From Phaeoceros laevis (lineage: Eukaryota; Anthocerotophyta; Anthocerotopsida; Notothyladales): a stretch of 51,018 nucleotides of DNA. The position numbers were made by a program, and so were the translations under genes. This document shows, one piece after another, positions 34,727 to 46,367 of the stretch. How positions within the stretch are numbered: the first letter of the stretch is position 1; each line of letters begins with the position of its first letter. The stretch covers positions 607,093-658,110 of the forward strand of contig JBNGIQ010009547.1 in the NCBI GenBank assembly GCA_049999765.1, given 5' to 3'. The notes beneath the pieces are model-generated. The model did no database searches, was not told the DNA's origin, and saw only the letters and a program-made list of their open reading frames with translations.

Positions 34727-37419
34727 TTACTCGTACTCGATGCTCACATTTTTGACGACGATGGGGGTGTCTCCCTCGCTTGGCACCAAAGTGACGGAGA
34801 ACTCGTCGCTGTCCTTGAGGTTTAAGAGCTTGAGAGTGTCTCCCAAGCCCAGCCTGACGTTAGTGGTGGTCTGGGTAGTGCCGCCGGGACCCGTGTGCGG
34901 CACGTTGTAGAAGGTGCCCACGTAGTTGGGGACGGTGATGGAGGTGGTCTTGTCAGCGTCGGGCAGGTTGATGAAGACGTCGAAGGAGCTGCGCTCGTTG
35001 GTGGGCACCTTCACTCCCTTGATCACCAGAATTTCCTCCTCGTCGTCGTCGTCGTCGTCGGCCTGAGGTGGTGGAGTCAGGCTACGGTTCCTGGAGCCAG
35101 GAGGACCCCTGCGGCCTCGACGCTGGGGCCTGTCGGGCCTGCCCAGCTTGAACGCGAATCCGTCCTCCGTGTCGATCTCCCTATCCTTGGTGCCGAACTC
35201 CGTAAGGTCCTCAAAGCGGCGGCGGGGCCTGCGTCGGGGTCCTCCCTCAGGGCCTTCCTGGAGGCCGACACCACCTTCTCCGGATCGCCCTTCCCGGTCA
35301 CCCCGTCCTTCACCACGACCTCGAGGGCCGGGGCCGTCTTCGGCCGCCAGGGCCGCAGATCCTCCGAACAGTCCCCCTCCGGGAACAAGGATGTTAGTCG
35401 CCGCGCTGGCGGTCGCCGGCTTGGGCTGGTAGAACCGCCACGCGTCGGGCGCCGGGGCAAAGCTGTATCCCAGTTTCAGCGTGTCCAGGCAGTCGCCCAC
35501 CCTCACTCGCACCTGCTCATCCAATTTATGAGACGGCATCCAGTCACAATCCAGGACAATGGAAAGATGAGTGAAGGCAACCTACCAGCTCCGCGTTCTC
35601 GTCGTAGAAGAGGAACGTAGCGTTGAGGTAGTCGGGATCGTCGAAGTCCTTGCGCGCCTTGCCCGGCAGGGTCTTCCACACGGTCCAAATCCGGTCCACG
35701 TTGGAGTGGTGACAGTAGAAGGTCGGGTCCCGGCCGGCGGAATAGAAGTTGCCCATGTCTTCACCCGCCCCCCCGGCTCCTCCCGTCCAGGCGTGCACCG
35801 GTCCGTGCGGCAGACTCTCCACGGTGCCACCTCCGGGTTGAGTGGCATCACCGGCCACGTACTTACCTCCGAAAAACAGACTCGGGGTGGTGGCCGCGGT
35901 CACGATGTTGTTGTACAGGGCCGCGGTGTTCTCCTCCCGCAGCTGGGTGGGGTTGGACTGCGGGACCTTCCCTCGGGTGAAGTCGACGAGGTTGTCCGGG
36001 TAGTGGTCGCGGTTACGGATGCCCCTGTTAAGAGTCGGGTACTTCGGATCCGTGAACACCAGCGGAATGGTGTTGGGCAGCGGCGTCGTGACGGCTTGGT
36101 TGTCCCAGTTCCAGTAGGGCAGCGCGAAAGTTGGGTCGTTGGCGAACTTGGCCAGGATACGCTCGTGGTAGTAGAGGTACCTTCACAACACCATCACCGC
36201 ATAATCAGATTAATCACTGCAATCGTCACATTGGCTCATCACTAACAACAATAACTGAAAAAAAAAACGTTGGGGTCCCGAGCAGATGTATGAATAGACA
36301 TAGATCTGGTGAGACTGACGGATCCAACGGCAGAATCTTGAACAAGAGGGGAAAAGGCAACAAAAAAAGGCTTTACCATCTGGTGTCGTAGCAATCGAAG
36401 AAGCCACCGGCCAACCGATCCATTCCAGGAGCAATCATTTTAGCGAGTCAGTTCAGGCAAACCCCTAAAGTGCTGACAGTAACTGCTAAAGGACAGGAAA
36501 TACAGAAGAATAATACGGGAACTCGCCTGTGGAAGGGGAAGAAAAGCCAGCTGGCGTGCACTTGGAGGGGAGTGACACCGTCCTGCTGGAAGTAGCCGAA
36601 GTTACAGTAGGCGCAGTGGACATTGGCCTGCGCGGTGAAGGAGCGCGGGTCGGATGCCGGGAGGGCCGCAATGGCCGCGTACGCCTTCTCGTAGGTGGCC
36701 TTCTCCTTGTCGGTCAGCAGGTGCGCAGGCTTGCGCACCTTGAGCGGCAGCGGTGCCGGGAATTTGAAGTCCTTGATCTGGACCCCGGGCAGCGGAGGGC
36801 AGCATTGCACCGACGCTATGCCGCTGGCCTTGAGCCGGTCGTCCGTCGAGGGGATGCACTTGGTAAAGTCCGGGGCTCCGACGGGAGTGGCTCCCGCAGG
36901 GAGAACCAGCCCCGCAGCCGCGGCCGTGGAAGCAACCAGCAGCTGCCTCCGCTCCATACCGCCATTGCGCACTGCGTCTTTCCTGCAACAATCCCCCCCC
37001 CACGCATTTCAACAAACTTCAGTCCCCTGCCACTGCTGCTGCTCACTCATCCTCCTCTACCGAACCTACTCCGCTACGAACGACCGTACATTGCCGCACA
37101 TTTCTGACAACACAATGTTGCACAGCCGAAAAATGCGCAAACCTAAGCTCCGAAGCAGATTTGAAGCTCCAGATGCGATCCGCTGAACAACGGCAGCACA
37201 AGTTTGCAGATTGAGCTCTCACCTGGGCGCCTCGCCGGAGTCGGAGGAAGCTCGGACAGCAGCGCGGCTGGAGGCCGAGGAGCGCAGGGACTGGCCTCCT
37301 CGGGAGATGCGGCCCAGGCCGAAGAGCTGCGACTTGCTGCTGGAGATGGAGACGCCGTTGCCGCTGCTCAGCGGCGAGGCCACGGCCATGCCGGCAGCTG
37401 CACCCGCGGCAGCAGCCAT
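34727..37419 (-). CDS. PPO: Polyphenol oxidase (catechol oxidase/tyrosinase), thylakoid-lumen type
   Basis: Copper enzyme that oxidises o-diphenols (and in some cases monophenols) to quinones. Exons (minus strand): 37419-37223, 36982-36527, microexon 36379-36377, 36180-35586, 35512-34727, giving 678 residues (plant enzymes are usually near 590). The N terminus is a Ser/Ala-rich chloroplast transit peptide, followed by a twin-arginine-type lumen signal (ERRQLLVAS, then a hydrophobic run ending in PAGA). CuA lies in HCAYCNFGY and LQVHASWLFFPFHRWYL; CuB in LPHGPVHAW and DPTFYCHHSNVDRIW. The DWL-like (FLFYDENAELVRVRVGDCLD) and KFDV-like (SSFDVFINLPDADKT) C-terminal domains follow, separated by an unusual long Arg/Gly-rich linker. 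The exon 2 donor is GC rather than GT. Without the 3-base exon the protein stays in frame but loses the conserved Trp. Confidence 0.93.
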
Positions 37420-39560
37420 AACTGATCCTCCTCCTCCTACTCCTCACGAGCAAAATGAGGGGAAGGCGGGACGGAGAGACAGGGAAAAGGAGGAGATTTG
37501 CCTGCCTTCACAAGCGCTGCGTTTGGCTCTGAGGGAGGGGGGCATTTAAATGCCTGCACCCGTATGCGACCTGTCGGATGATCCGTCGACCGGCTACGTC
37601 ACCCGGCATTCGACCGTACACAGCGACAAATACAAATAATAGAGGCGTCGCCTACGGTCAGGTATAACCTATCGTCTCGCTGGCACTGACACTGGCACCA
37701 TAGTGCTCCAACGTGGACCGGATAAGATCCGAGATATCACTGCGATGCCAACAGCGGGCATTATATAATAGGACTATGACTATAAAGTGAAGTACGTAAT
37801 TATCTGTGGTCAACACTTGGAAGACATTCCCCGTCACAACGTTTGCGTGAAAGCTTTAAACACCTTTACAGGTTTCGGAACTGTTTTTTTCTCGACCATC
37901 TGTGGCTTCCTTTCAGAAAAACTCACTCTTGCAGGGTGACCTGGACATGACAGTAGACGGGGCGCATTATTGAAGTACTCACAGCATGTCATCGGATATG
38001 CGTGTGGGTCAATCAGAAAACACGAGCCGCCCGAGGTCCCACCGACTGCCTCCCGCATACGCGCGTCTACAGAGTCCGGGTCAACCTGGAAACCGAACCG
38101 TCCTATCGGACCGAATAGCCAAGGATAATTTCGCCACCCTTCCCAATGAAACCACGTCTATGAAGCTGGGAGGGTGGTTTCGCATGACCACGGTTCCGGC
38201 TCCTGTAGAAAGTGATAAGTCGCGCTGATTGGTAAAGGAAAATAGCACGTGGCGCTGATTGGTGGAGAGCGCTTTACCGGAACCGGAGCATTATTGTAGA
38301 CCCACCCAAAAAAAGACCCCCACGGGTTTTCAGGAACCCGGTTTTGAGGAACCCGCTGTATGAGCCTTAATTTAGGACATTTTTTTGTCGTGGAGCGGGA
38401 ACCGTCGTTGTGCCAAACCCCTGATGAGAGAGATGAAAGGGCGATTTGAAAGACGAAACGATAAGACTATTTCTCCCCTGCTGTCGGAACGGGAACGTTT
38501 CTAGTATAGAAAGATATTTATCGAGTCTGAATAACATGGGCATGTCGACGCTCCGCGTACCATACTATACCCATGTCTTAAGCTTTTCGCCGAGCCGTAT
38601 GGTTCTGCTCGGTTTGCAAACACGTTACATTATTGGTCGTGTTGGCAGCAGGTATCGTTCTTTATACACCAACAAGTGGGGCAGGGATGGAGACTCCCCA
38701 CAAGTGGAGGTGAGGACACCCTGTCTTGTCAACAAGTGGAGGCGGAAACAGACAGATATTTCGCAACGTGCACCTCGGGAGCTTCTCCTAAACAAATATT
38801 CCTAGAGAAAGGAGCTACCAAGCACCTCCTCTCCTCAATTTTTGACGCACATACAAAATCCTAAGTGATGGACACAACCAGCCCATGCCCGTCAACATTC
38901 ACTCGAGCACATTTTCAAACGGCGTGCACACCACGACTAACATGCAGTCTACATACGTAACGGGGTTCACAACAGAAGAGCAATCAGATCTGCCAAGCAG
39001 GTGGGGCTTCCTCTCATCATCAGTCTCGGCATTACCTGCACGACCTTTCGTGTTTGCTCTGTACATGACAAAATTTCTCTTTGGGAAGCCTCCAACACGT
39101 CACACTGTCAAGTACCGCATGTCATGTGACATCATCAGACTACTTGGTGCTTGGATATTCATCCCAACGGTCGGTTAAGCGCACTGTAGGAGGCTGCTGC
39201 CCATATACCAGCACCAACTTCCTCTGTCTCATCTCAGTCAACGGTGATTACACTTCGTGACAGGTCACGCTGCCTGCTCACCTGCTGGGCTTCTCTCCAC
39301 AGATCCTCCACAGCACGTCATTCTGCTCTTGCCTCCACAACGGGCACATGGCGTACCTTGTTTTTGAGTTACAAGGGCCTTCCCTTGCACCTTGCACATT
39401 TTCCTACACCACTGCACAATTTGCAGGGTGAGTCAACCTCCCGGTCTTAGCAAATAAGGAATACCCCAAGTCCTGAGGTGAGAGTGCATCTGCATGTGCC
39501 AAACCTGTGTCATGTATCACCCTCGGACGACAGATTGCTTGAGCTTGTGCTCAGAGTGCC
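37420..39560. other. Intergenic between PPO and PEX10
   Basis: No gene seen in 2.1 kb. Bases about 37541-37554 form a perfect palindrome (ggcatttaaatgcc) about 125 bases upstream of the PPO ATG and could supply a TATA-like element. Around 38670-38750 the phrase caacaagtgg or a close variant occurs three times. The section next to PEX10 (39180-39560) would hold its 3' UTR. Confidence 0.5.
38222..38263. promoter_or_regulatory. G-box flanked by two inverted CCAAT motifs
   Basis: A perfect cacgtg core (38246-38251) lies between two copies of gcgctgattggt about 30 bases apart; attgg is CCAAT on the minus strand. The nearest gene it could serve is PPO, transcribed leftwards from 37419, about 0.8 kb away. 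Function is inferred from motifs alone. Confidence 0.35.
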
Positions 39561-41923
<2,363 letters not shown>

Positions 41924-42540
41924 GGTCACGCTGCCTAGCAACAGAAACTGTAGTATACCTCCACCAAGGCAAATTAGAAACGCGTGCCACTGGGTTTATG
42001 GGGTTCTAGCCACCTGGACTCCCCGTCAGCGCTGAGCGTGTGCTGAAAATGCGCAAACATGTGAAGATGCGTGTCCTAAAAAGCAGTGCTGGATAGCGTT
42101 ACCGGTCATCGGCTGGAACTTTAGCGATAGAGACTCACGTTTTACCTCCCGTTTTTGGGCAACGTTCTCCTACCGATAATACGAGTTTCACAAGGAAATA
42201 AGGAATACACATAAAGTTATGTACTAACACATATCCCTTAATGATGTTGCAAATTTAATGTGTCAAAATACAAAACCTCCTAAGCAACAAAACTATCACA
42301 TGAGGGGAGCATGTGTTTATTTAAGTTTGCATAAATGGTTTGTCCTACACTGAGCAGGTGTTTATGTAAGCACAAAAGGTTTGTCCTACATTGCTCACAC
42401 TCAGAGTCTACTTTTGGATAAAAATTACCGACTAGAAAATTATATTTCTATCTTCCAAAAATTCTAACCTTTGAGTTTATATACTTAAATACAGTTTGAG
42501 AACGACCTCACCTCCCTTGTCAATCAATCAATCAATTATA
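41924..42540. other. PEX10 promoter side and AT-rich spacer
   Basis: The first about 200 bases likely hold the PEX10 promoter. The rest is AT-rich and without genes, and ends in caatcaatcaatcaatta just before a dispersed repeat. Confidence 0.5.
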
Positions 42541-42836
42541 GTATCCTGTCATGGACATAGTAGTAGTAGGGGAAGTCATGCTAATCGACTCCACATGGGA
42601 ATCGAGCATGCCGACACATTGGTGGCGCACTAGGTGGATTGGTCGTCTATACCTTGCAGGGAGGGGCACCTCCCTTCCCCAGCACTGGGTGGGTGGGTGG
42701 GTGGCCTATACAAGGCAGGGAGCCACAGGAGGGGCACCTCCCTTCCCCAGCACTGGGTGGGTAGGTGGCCTATGCAAGGCACGGAGCCACACCGCTCCAT
42801 GCTCCTAGTGCAGGCACGCGTGTCGGTATCTAGCTA
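42541..42836. repeat. Dispersed repeat, copy 1 (related copy at 50029-50275)
   Basis: Runs from tagtagtagggg through gactccacatgggaatcgag, gccgacacattggtggcg, a gggaggggcacctccc block, gggtgggtggg and ctccatgctcctagtgc to tattggtaac. The copy near 50029 has the same order. Here a block of about 77 bases (starting near 42659 and again near 42736) is duplicated internally. A weak partial copy is near 768-850. Open frames here are repeat products. Confidence 0.85.
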
Positions 42837-42857
42837 ATGTATTGGTAACCTGATCTA

Positions 42858-43320
42858 CGTCAATTCGAGGACCCACACTGCACGTTCGCATGGCGGTACC
42901 ATTGGTCGTAACTTCGAGGGTGTTGGGAAAATAATGGAGGTCGACCCCCACAACTACTAAAACATTGAAGTTTAGGAGGCATAGCATGGCATGACGTGCA
43001 TGGGAAAATAATGAAGGTCGACCCCCCAACTACTAAAACATTGAAGTTTTGGAGGCATAGCATGGCATGACATGCATGTCCAGTCATTTTGAGGATGGGG
43101 CGAATGGTTTCACAATCAATTATAGTATCCTGTCATGGACGTCAATCCGAGGACCCACACTGCAGGTTCGCATGGCGGTACCAATGGTCGTGACTTCGAG
43201 GGTATTGGGAAATAATGGAGGTCAACCCCCCCAACTTTTAAAACATTGAAGTTTTGGAGGCATAGCATGGCATCATGTGCATGTCTAGTCATTTTGAGGA
43301 TGGGGCGAATGGTTTCACAT
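42858..43320. repeat. Tandem repeat, 282-bp unit with internal 77-bp subrepeat
   Basis: Unit A begins at cgtcaattcgagg (42858) and unit B at cgtcaatccgagg (43140). Both contain ttcgcatggcggtacca, aacattgaagtt and ggaggcatagcatggcat. Inside unit A, gggaaaataatg...gcatagcatggcatgac is itself duplicated (42925 and 43002). The boundary carries atcaattatagtatcctgtc, also found at about 42531, linking this array to the dispersed repeat. Confidence 0.8.
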
Positions 43321-43420
43321 CTCCACAGTGACTGGATGCGCCAATCAGTGCTCGCTAACGCAATTTGAGGGCGTAGTTTGAAAATGGGCCTTAGATGTGA
43401 AGATCATTCTCATCTAAGGT

Positions 43421-43524
43421 CATTTTAGTGCTAAGGTCATTTTAGTGATAATGGCACGGCTCTTTATNNNNNNNNNNCATTTTAGTGCTAAGGTCATTTT
43501 AGTGATAATGGCACGGCTCTTTAT
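43421..43524. other. 10-N gap flanked by identical 47-base blocks
   Basis: Bases 43421-43467 and 43478-43524 are identical and flank exactly 10 N (43468-43477). Best read as two contig ends that overlap but were not merged, so the true sequence probably has one copy. Confidence 0.8.
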
Positions 43525-43924
43525 GTATCAAAGCTCCAGATATAGGTATTACCCCTTATATGGGGTTGTAAGTTAAGTGGTTAGAGAAGCCCTAGGAGCT
43601 TCATATATAGTTTCTTCCATGGCTTCTTAAGTCCTAAAATACCTAGTACAAGCGAGCCCCATTTTCTTAAGTTCCTATAATTTTACCAGTGGTTATAGGG
43701 GCCCTAACTTTTGCCGAAGATATACACTCTTTGGATCAACATTTACTGTATTACACTCATTCATTCACCCATAGGGTTCTCCAATGGTGGGGCACAAAGA
43801 GGCGCTCTTTGGGATTGAACCCGGGTCACCAATTTGGAAGACCCTTGTCCAAACCTGTTAGATGTCCCCAAGGGGACGATTTGAAGGTCATTTGCAGAGC
43901 CAGATCATTTGCAAAGCCAGATCT

Positions 43925-44811
43925 CTTAGAACCGCTTCGCACTGGCTTTTATCATAGGGCTAAAGGAGGTTTTTCCGCTAAAGGGCGTTCGCAACGACTC
44001 TCGTTGGAGCCCCCTTAGCTACGAGATTCCCAAGAATTTAGAGGGAAGCGAAATGCACGTTTAGGCTCCCCGGGAATTCTCTCTTACCAGTCTGCGCTCT
44101 CTCTCTGCGCCATGTGAAGGAAGCTCGTGGGTGATGTGCCTTGTCGCCTCGCGGTGTCTTAGATATGGTGCTGCTCTTTGCGGCTGTGTGACCATCATAT
44201 TACCAATCTCTTTGCTGTGTGACCATCATGTTACCTAGACATTGTGCAAGGTCAGTCCCCTAGGATGAATCTTCCTCAAAGAGTTCTGGAATTCTTGAGA
44301 CCCCCGTACCGCCACCTGAAGGACCAGCTTGTCACGATCCATGAGGGTTTTCTTGCCACTTGAGCTACCTGGATTGAAAAATCATGCATGAGGAAGCAAC
44401 GAGAGACAGCAAATCGATTGACAGCCAGAGCAAGCACAGCCACAAGGTGCGATTTCATGCAGCTGGTGCGATTTCAAGTAGTTGGTGTGATTCCAGGCAG
44501 CTGGTGCGATTTCATGCAGCTGGTGCGATTCCAGGCAGCTGGTGCGATTCCAAGCAGTTGGTGCGATTCCAAGCAGTTGGTGCAATTGAGCAAGAGAGGG
44601 AGATGATGAGATCGGTCGGCAGCCAGTTTTCCCCGGGCCGGCAGCTCATGGGCGCACCATTTCATTCTAACTACCAAAAATACGTGCGAACAAGCTCTCC
44701 GTTATCGTAGACTCTAACTGGCGCAGTGCGAACGAGCTCCTTTAGTGGAGCCTTAAAGGCTCCTTTAGGACATCCCTACGATAAAGGCCAGTGCAAAGCG
44801 GCTCTTAACCT
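43925..44811. mobile_element. Candidate non-autonomous DNA element with about 80-bp imperfect inverted ends
   Basis: The left end (43925 onward: cttagaaccgcttcgcactg, gcttttatcataggg, aaaggagg, cgttcgca) is matched in order by the reverse complement of the right end (44811 back to about 44715: cttaagagccgctttgcac, tggcctttatcgtaggg, taaaggagcc, cgttcgcac). The right end also has a perfect palindrome ggagccttaaaggctcc (44748-44764). No transposase is present. I could not define a target-site duplication, so class and exact ends are open. Confidence 0.6.
44446..44588. repeat. 19-bp minisatellite, seven units plus a partial
   Basis: Units of the form ggtgcgattccaggcagct start at 44446, 44465, 44484, 44503, 44522, 44541 and 44560, with a partial unit at 44579. 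Because 19 is not a multiple of 3, each frame reads through all registers, which explains several stacked open frames that are not genes. It lies inside the inverted-end element. Confidence 0.93.
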
Positions 44812-46152
44812 TTAAGGGTCCCTTGAGACATTTTTATCCGTGGGATCCACGATAATATGCTTTTATACGCTCTCTTTTCTCTATGATTTTTTTATAACCC
44901 ATATTGTATATTTTTGGATTGAGCTCATCGTGTAAGAAAAGAAATAGTTGGAGGTCCACGACTAAGCAAAGTAAGGATTGAGAATCAAATCGGGTTTAAA
45001 GAAGGCCCATTATGGGTCGACTCCTCCAGAAAGGCAAGCCGCAGCGAATAAGGGCTTTTTCTAGTGCCTTTGAATGAATGAATGATTTTTACCGATCTGG
45101 GCGCGGGCCAACATCAAATAAGTTTAGTTGTTTCATTTGCAAAATATGAAAGTGTGCAACTATAATACTATATGACAGCTTTATTGGATTATTTATTTAT
45201 TTATTTATTTATCATAAGGCGCATGCAGCCGTGAGGCTATGGCGCCTGAACGTGAATCAAAAACATGAATGAATGATCACTTTGGGAAGGACAAGAGAAA
45301 GGGGAGTAGAGCAAACTGAATAGCACATCTAGGTAGCTATGTCAAGGAACCTAAGTTAAGTAATCTAGGTAGCTATGTCAAGGAACCTAAGTTAAGTAAT
45401 CGCCAATCGCCTTTAAGAGATAAGTTTGTCCCTTAATTTGGGATTGTTGCAAGCTAGGTATCACTAACTTGTTAGTATATATGATGATACTAACTTGTCA
45501 GTTTATATGGATTTTGTCAGTTTGACTTGATATCCATATCGATTTGTCATTTGAAAAATTGGTATGGATTTTATTTCATCTCATACAATTCTTCTTTTTC
45601 AAATTTCATCCTAAGAAACTTCATTAAGATAAGTTTTACTTATATTCTTCACCAAATATTTTATGAAATTGGCAAGATGCTCCACATTCTTCAAACAAAC
45701 TATTATGATATCTTAATCTTCTTTATGCTTTAATTCACTTCAGCTTTACCGGAGTTCCGACTTGCTTGCATAACCCCTTATTTGTTTCAGAATGTGGTAT
45801 AGCATGGCTAAGCATGCCAAATCAAGTATTTAACTATTTAACGCAATCTCAAATAATGTGAAATTGGAATGTCCAAAATTCCAAATCAAAGACCTTGACC
45901 TTTGAGACTGGATACCGGATGCTGAGAAATATGAAGTCCTAGGTGGCCTGAGGATGCTCAAATGGGGGCGGACGTGGAGTGCCCGCAGGCATAGTGGGCC
46001 CCGGTTTTAAATCTGGAGAGCCACTGGTCCATTAATAAAAATCATTTATATCGCTGTACTTGCAGCACGCTCCTCTCTCGCTGCGACGGGCCGACGGCCG
46101 CACGTTCGGAGGAGGCAAGCAAGTTGGCCAAGCAAAAGGGGAAGGTAGCAGA
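44812..46152. other. AT-rich spacer with short repeats; no gene seen
   Basis: Includes a run of attt units (about 45190-45215), and a 36-base tandem duplication starting atctaggtagctatgtcaag (45327-45362 and 45363-45398). Composition shifts from AT-rich to GC-rich at about 46050, just ahead of the PEX10-like exon. Confidence 0.6.
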
Positions 46153-46267
46153 ATGATCTCCTTCCCTACTGCAGCACAGCCGGACGCGATGAGGACCGCC
46201 GAGAAGGACGAGCATTTCGTCTCCCACGTCTATGATGCCTGCTACGATGCATTTCGGCACACGCTAG
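46153..46267 (+). pseudogene. Diverged copy of PEX10 exon 1 upstream of, and possibly spliced to, the bHLH gene
   Basis: Encodes a segment starting MISFPTAAQPDAMRTAEKDE and continuing to DACYDAFRHTLG. It aligns with the end of exon 1 of the PEX10 gene in this window and stops at the same splice point (CTAG before a gt donor). No other PEX10 exon follows. The copy reads AAQPD where local PEX10 reads ASHPE; the wider PEX10 family reads AAQPE, so the copy is not a recent duplicate. It is an orphan exon or the first exon of a chimeric bHLH transcript. Confidence 0.75.
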
Positions 46268-46367
46268 GTCTGTTCTCCCAGCCCGCCCTGCCCTCTCATC
46301 CAGCAATTTCGCGTTCTCCAAAATGCGGGCTGCACTGACTGACTCGGGCTTAGTTGCCTGCCTGCAG

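Noticed and set aside
35148-36245. Plus-strand frames over PPO
   Set aside because: Long only because the region is GC-rich; the minus-strand frames carry the copper-binding domains.
43806-43870. tRNA-like stretch (gggattgaacccgggtcacc) suggesting a minus-strand tRNA
   Set aside because: It has a T-arm/box-B-like phrase, but I could not form acceptor, D and anticodon arms around it. More likely a decayed repeat with a chance or SINE-derived box.
44384-44710. Repetitive proteins predicted from the 19-bp minisatellite
   Set aside because: Open in several frames because of the repeat period; no gene structure.
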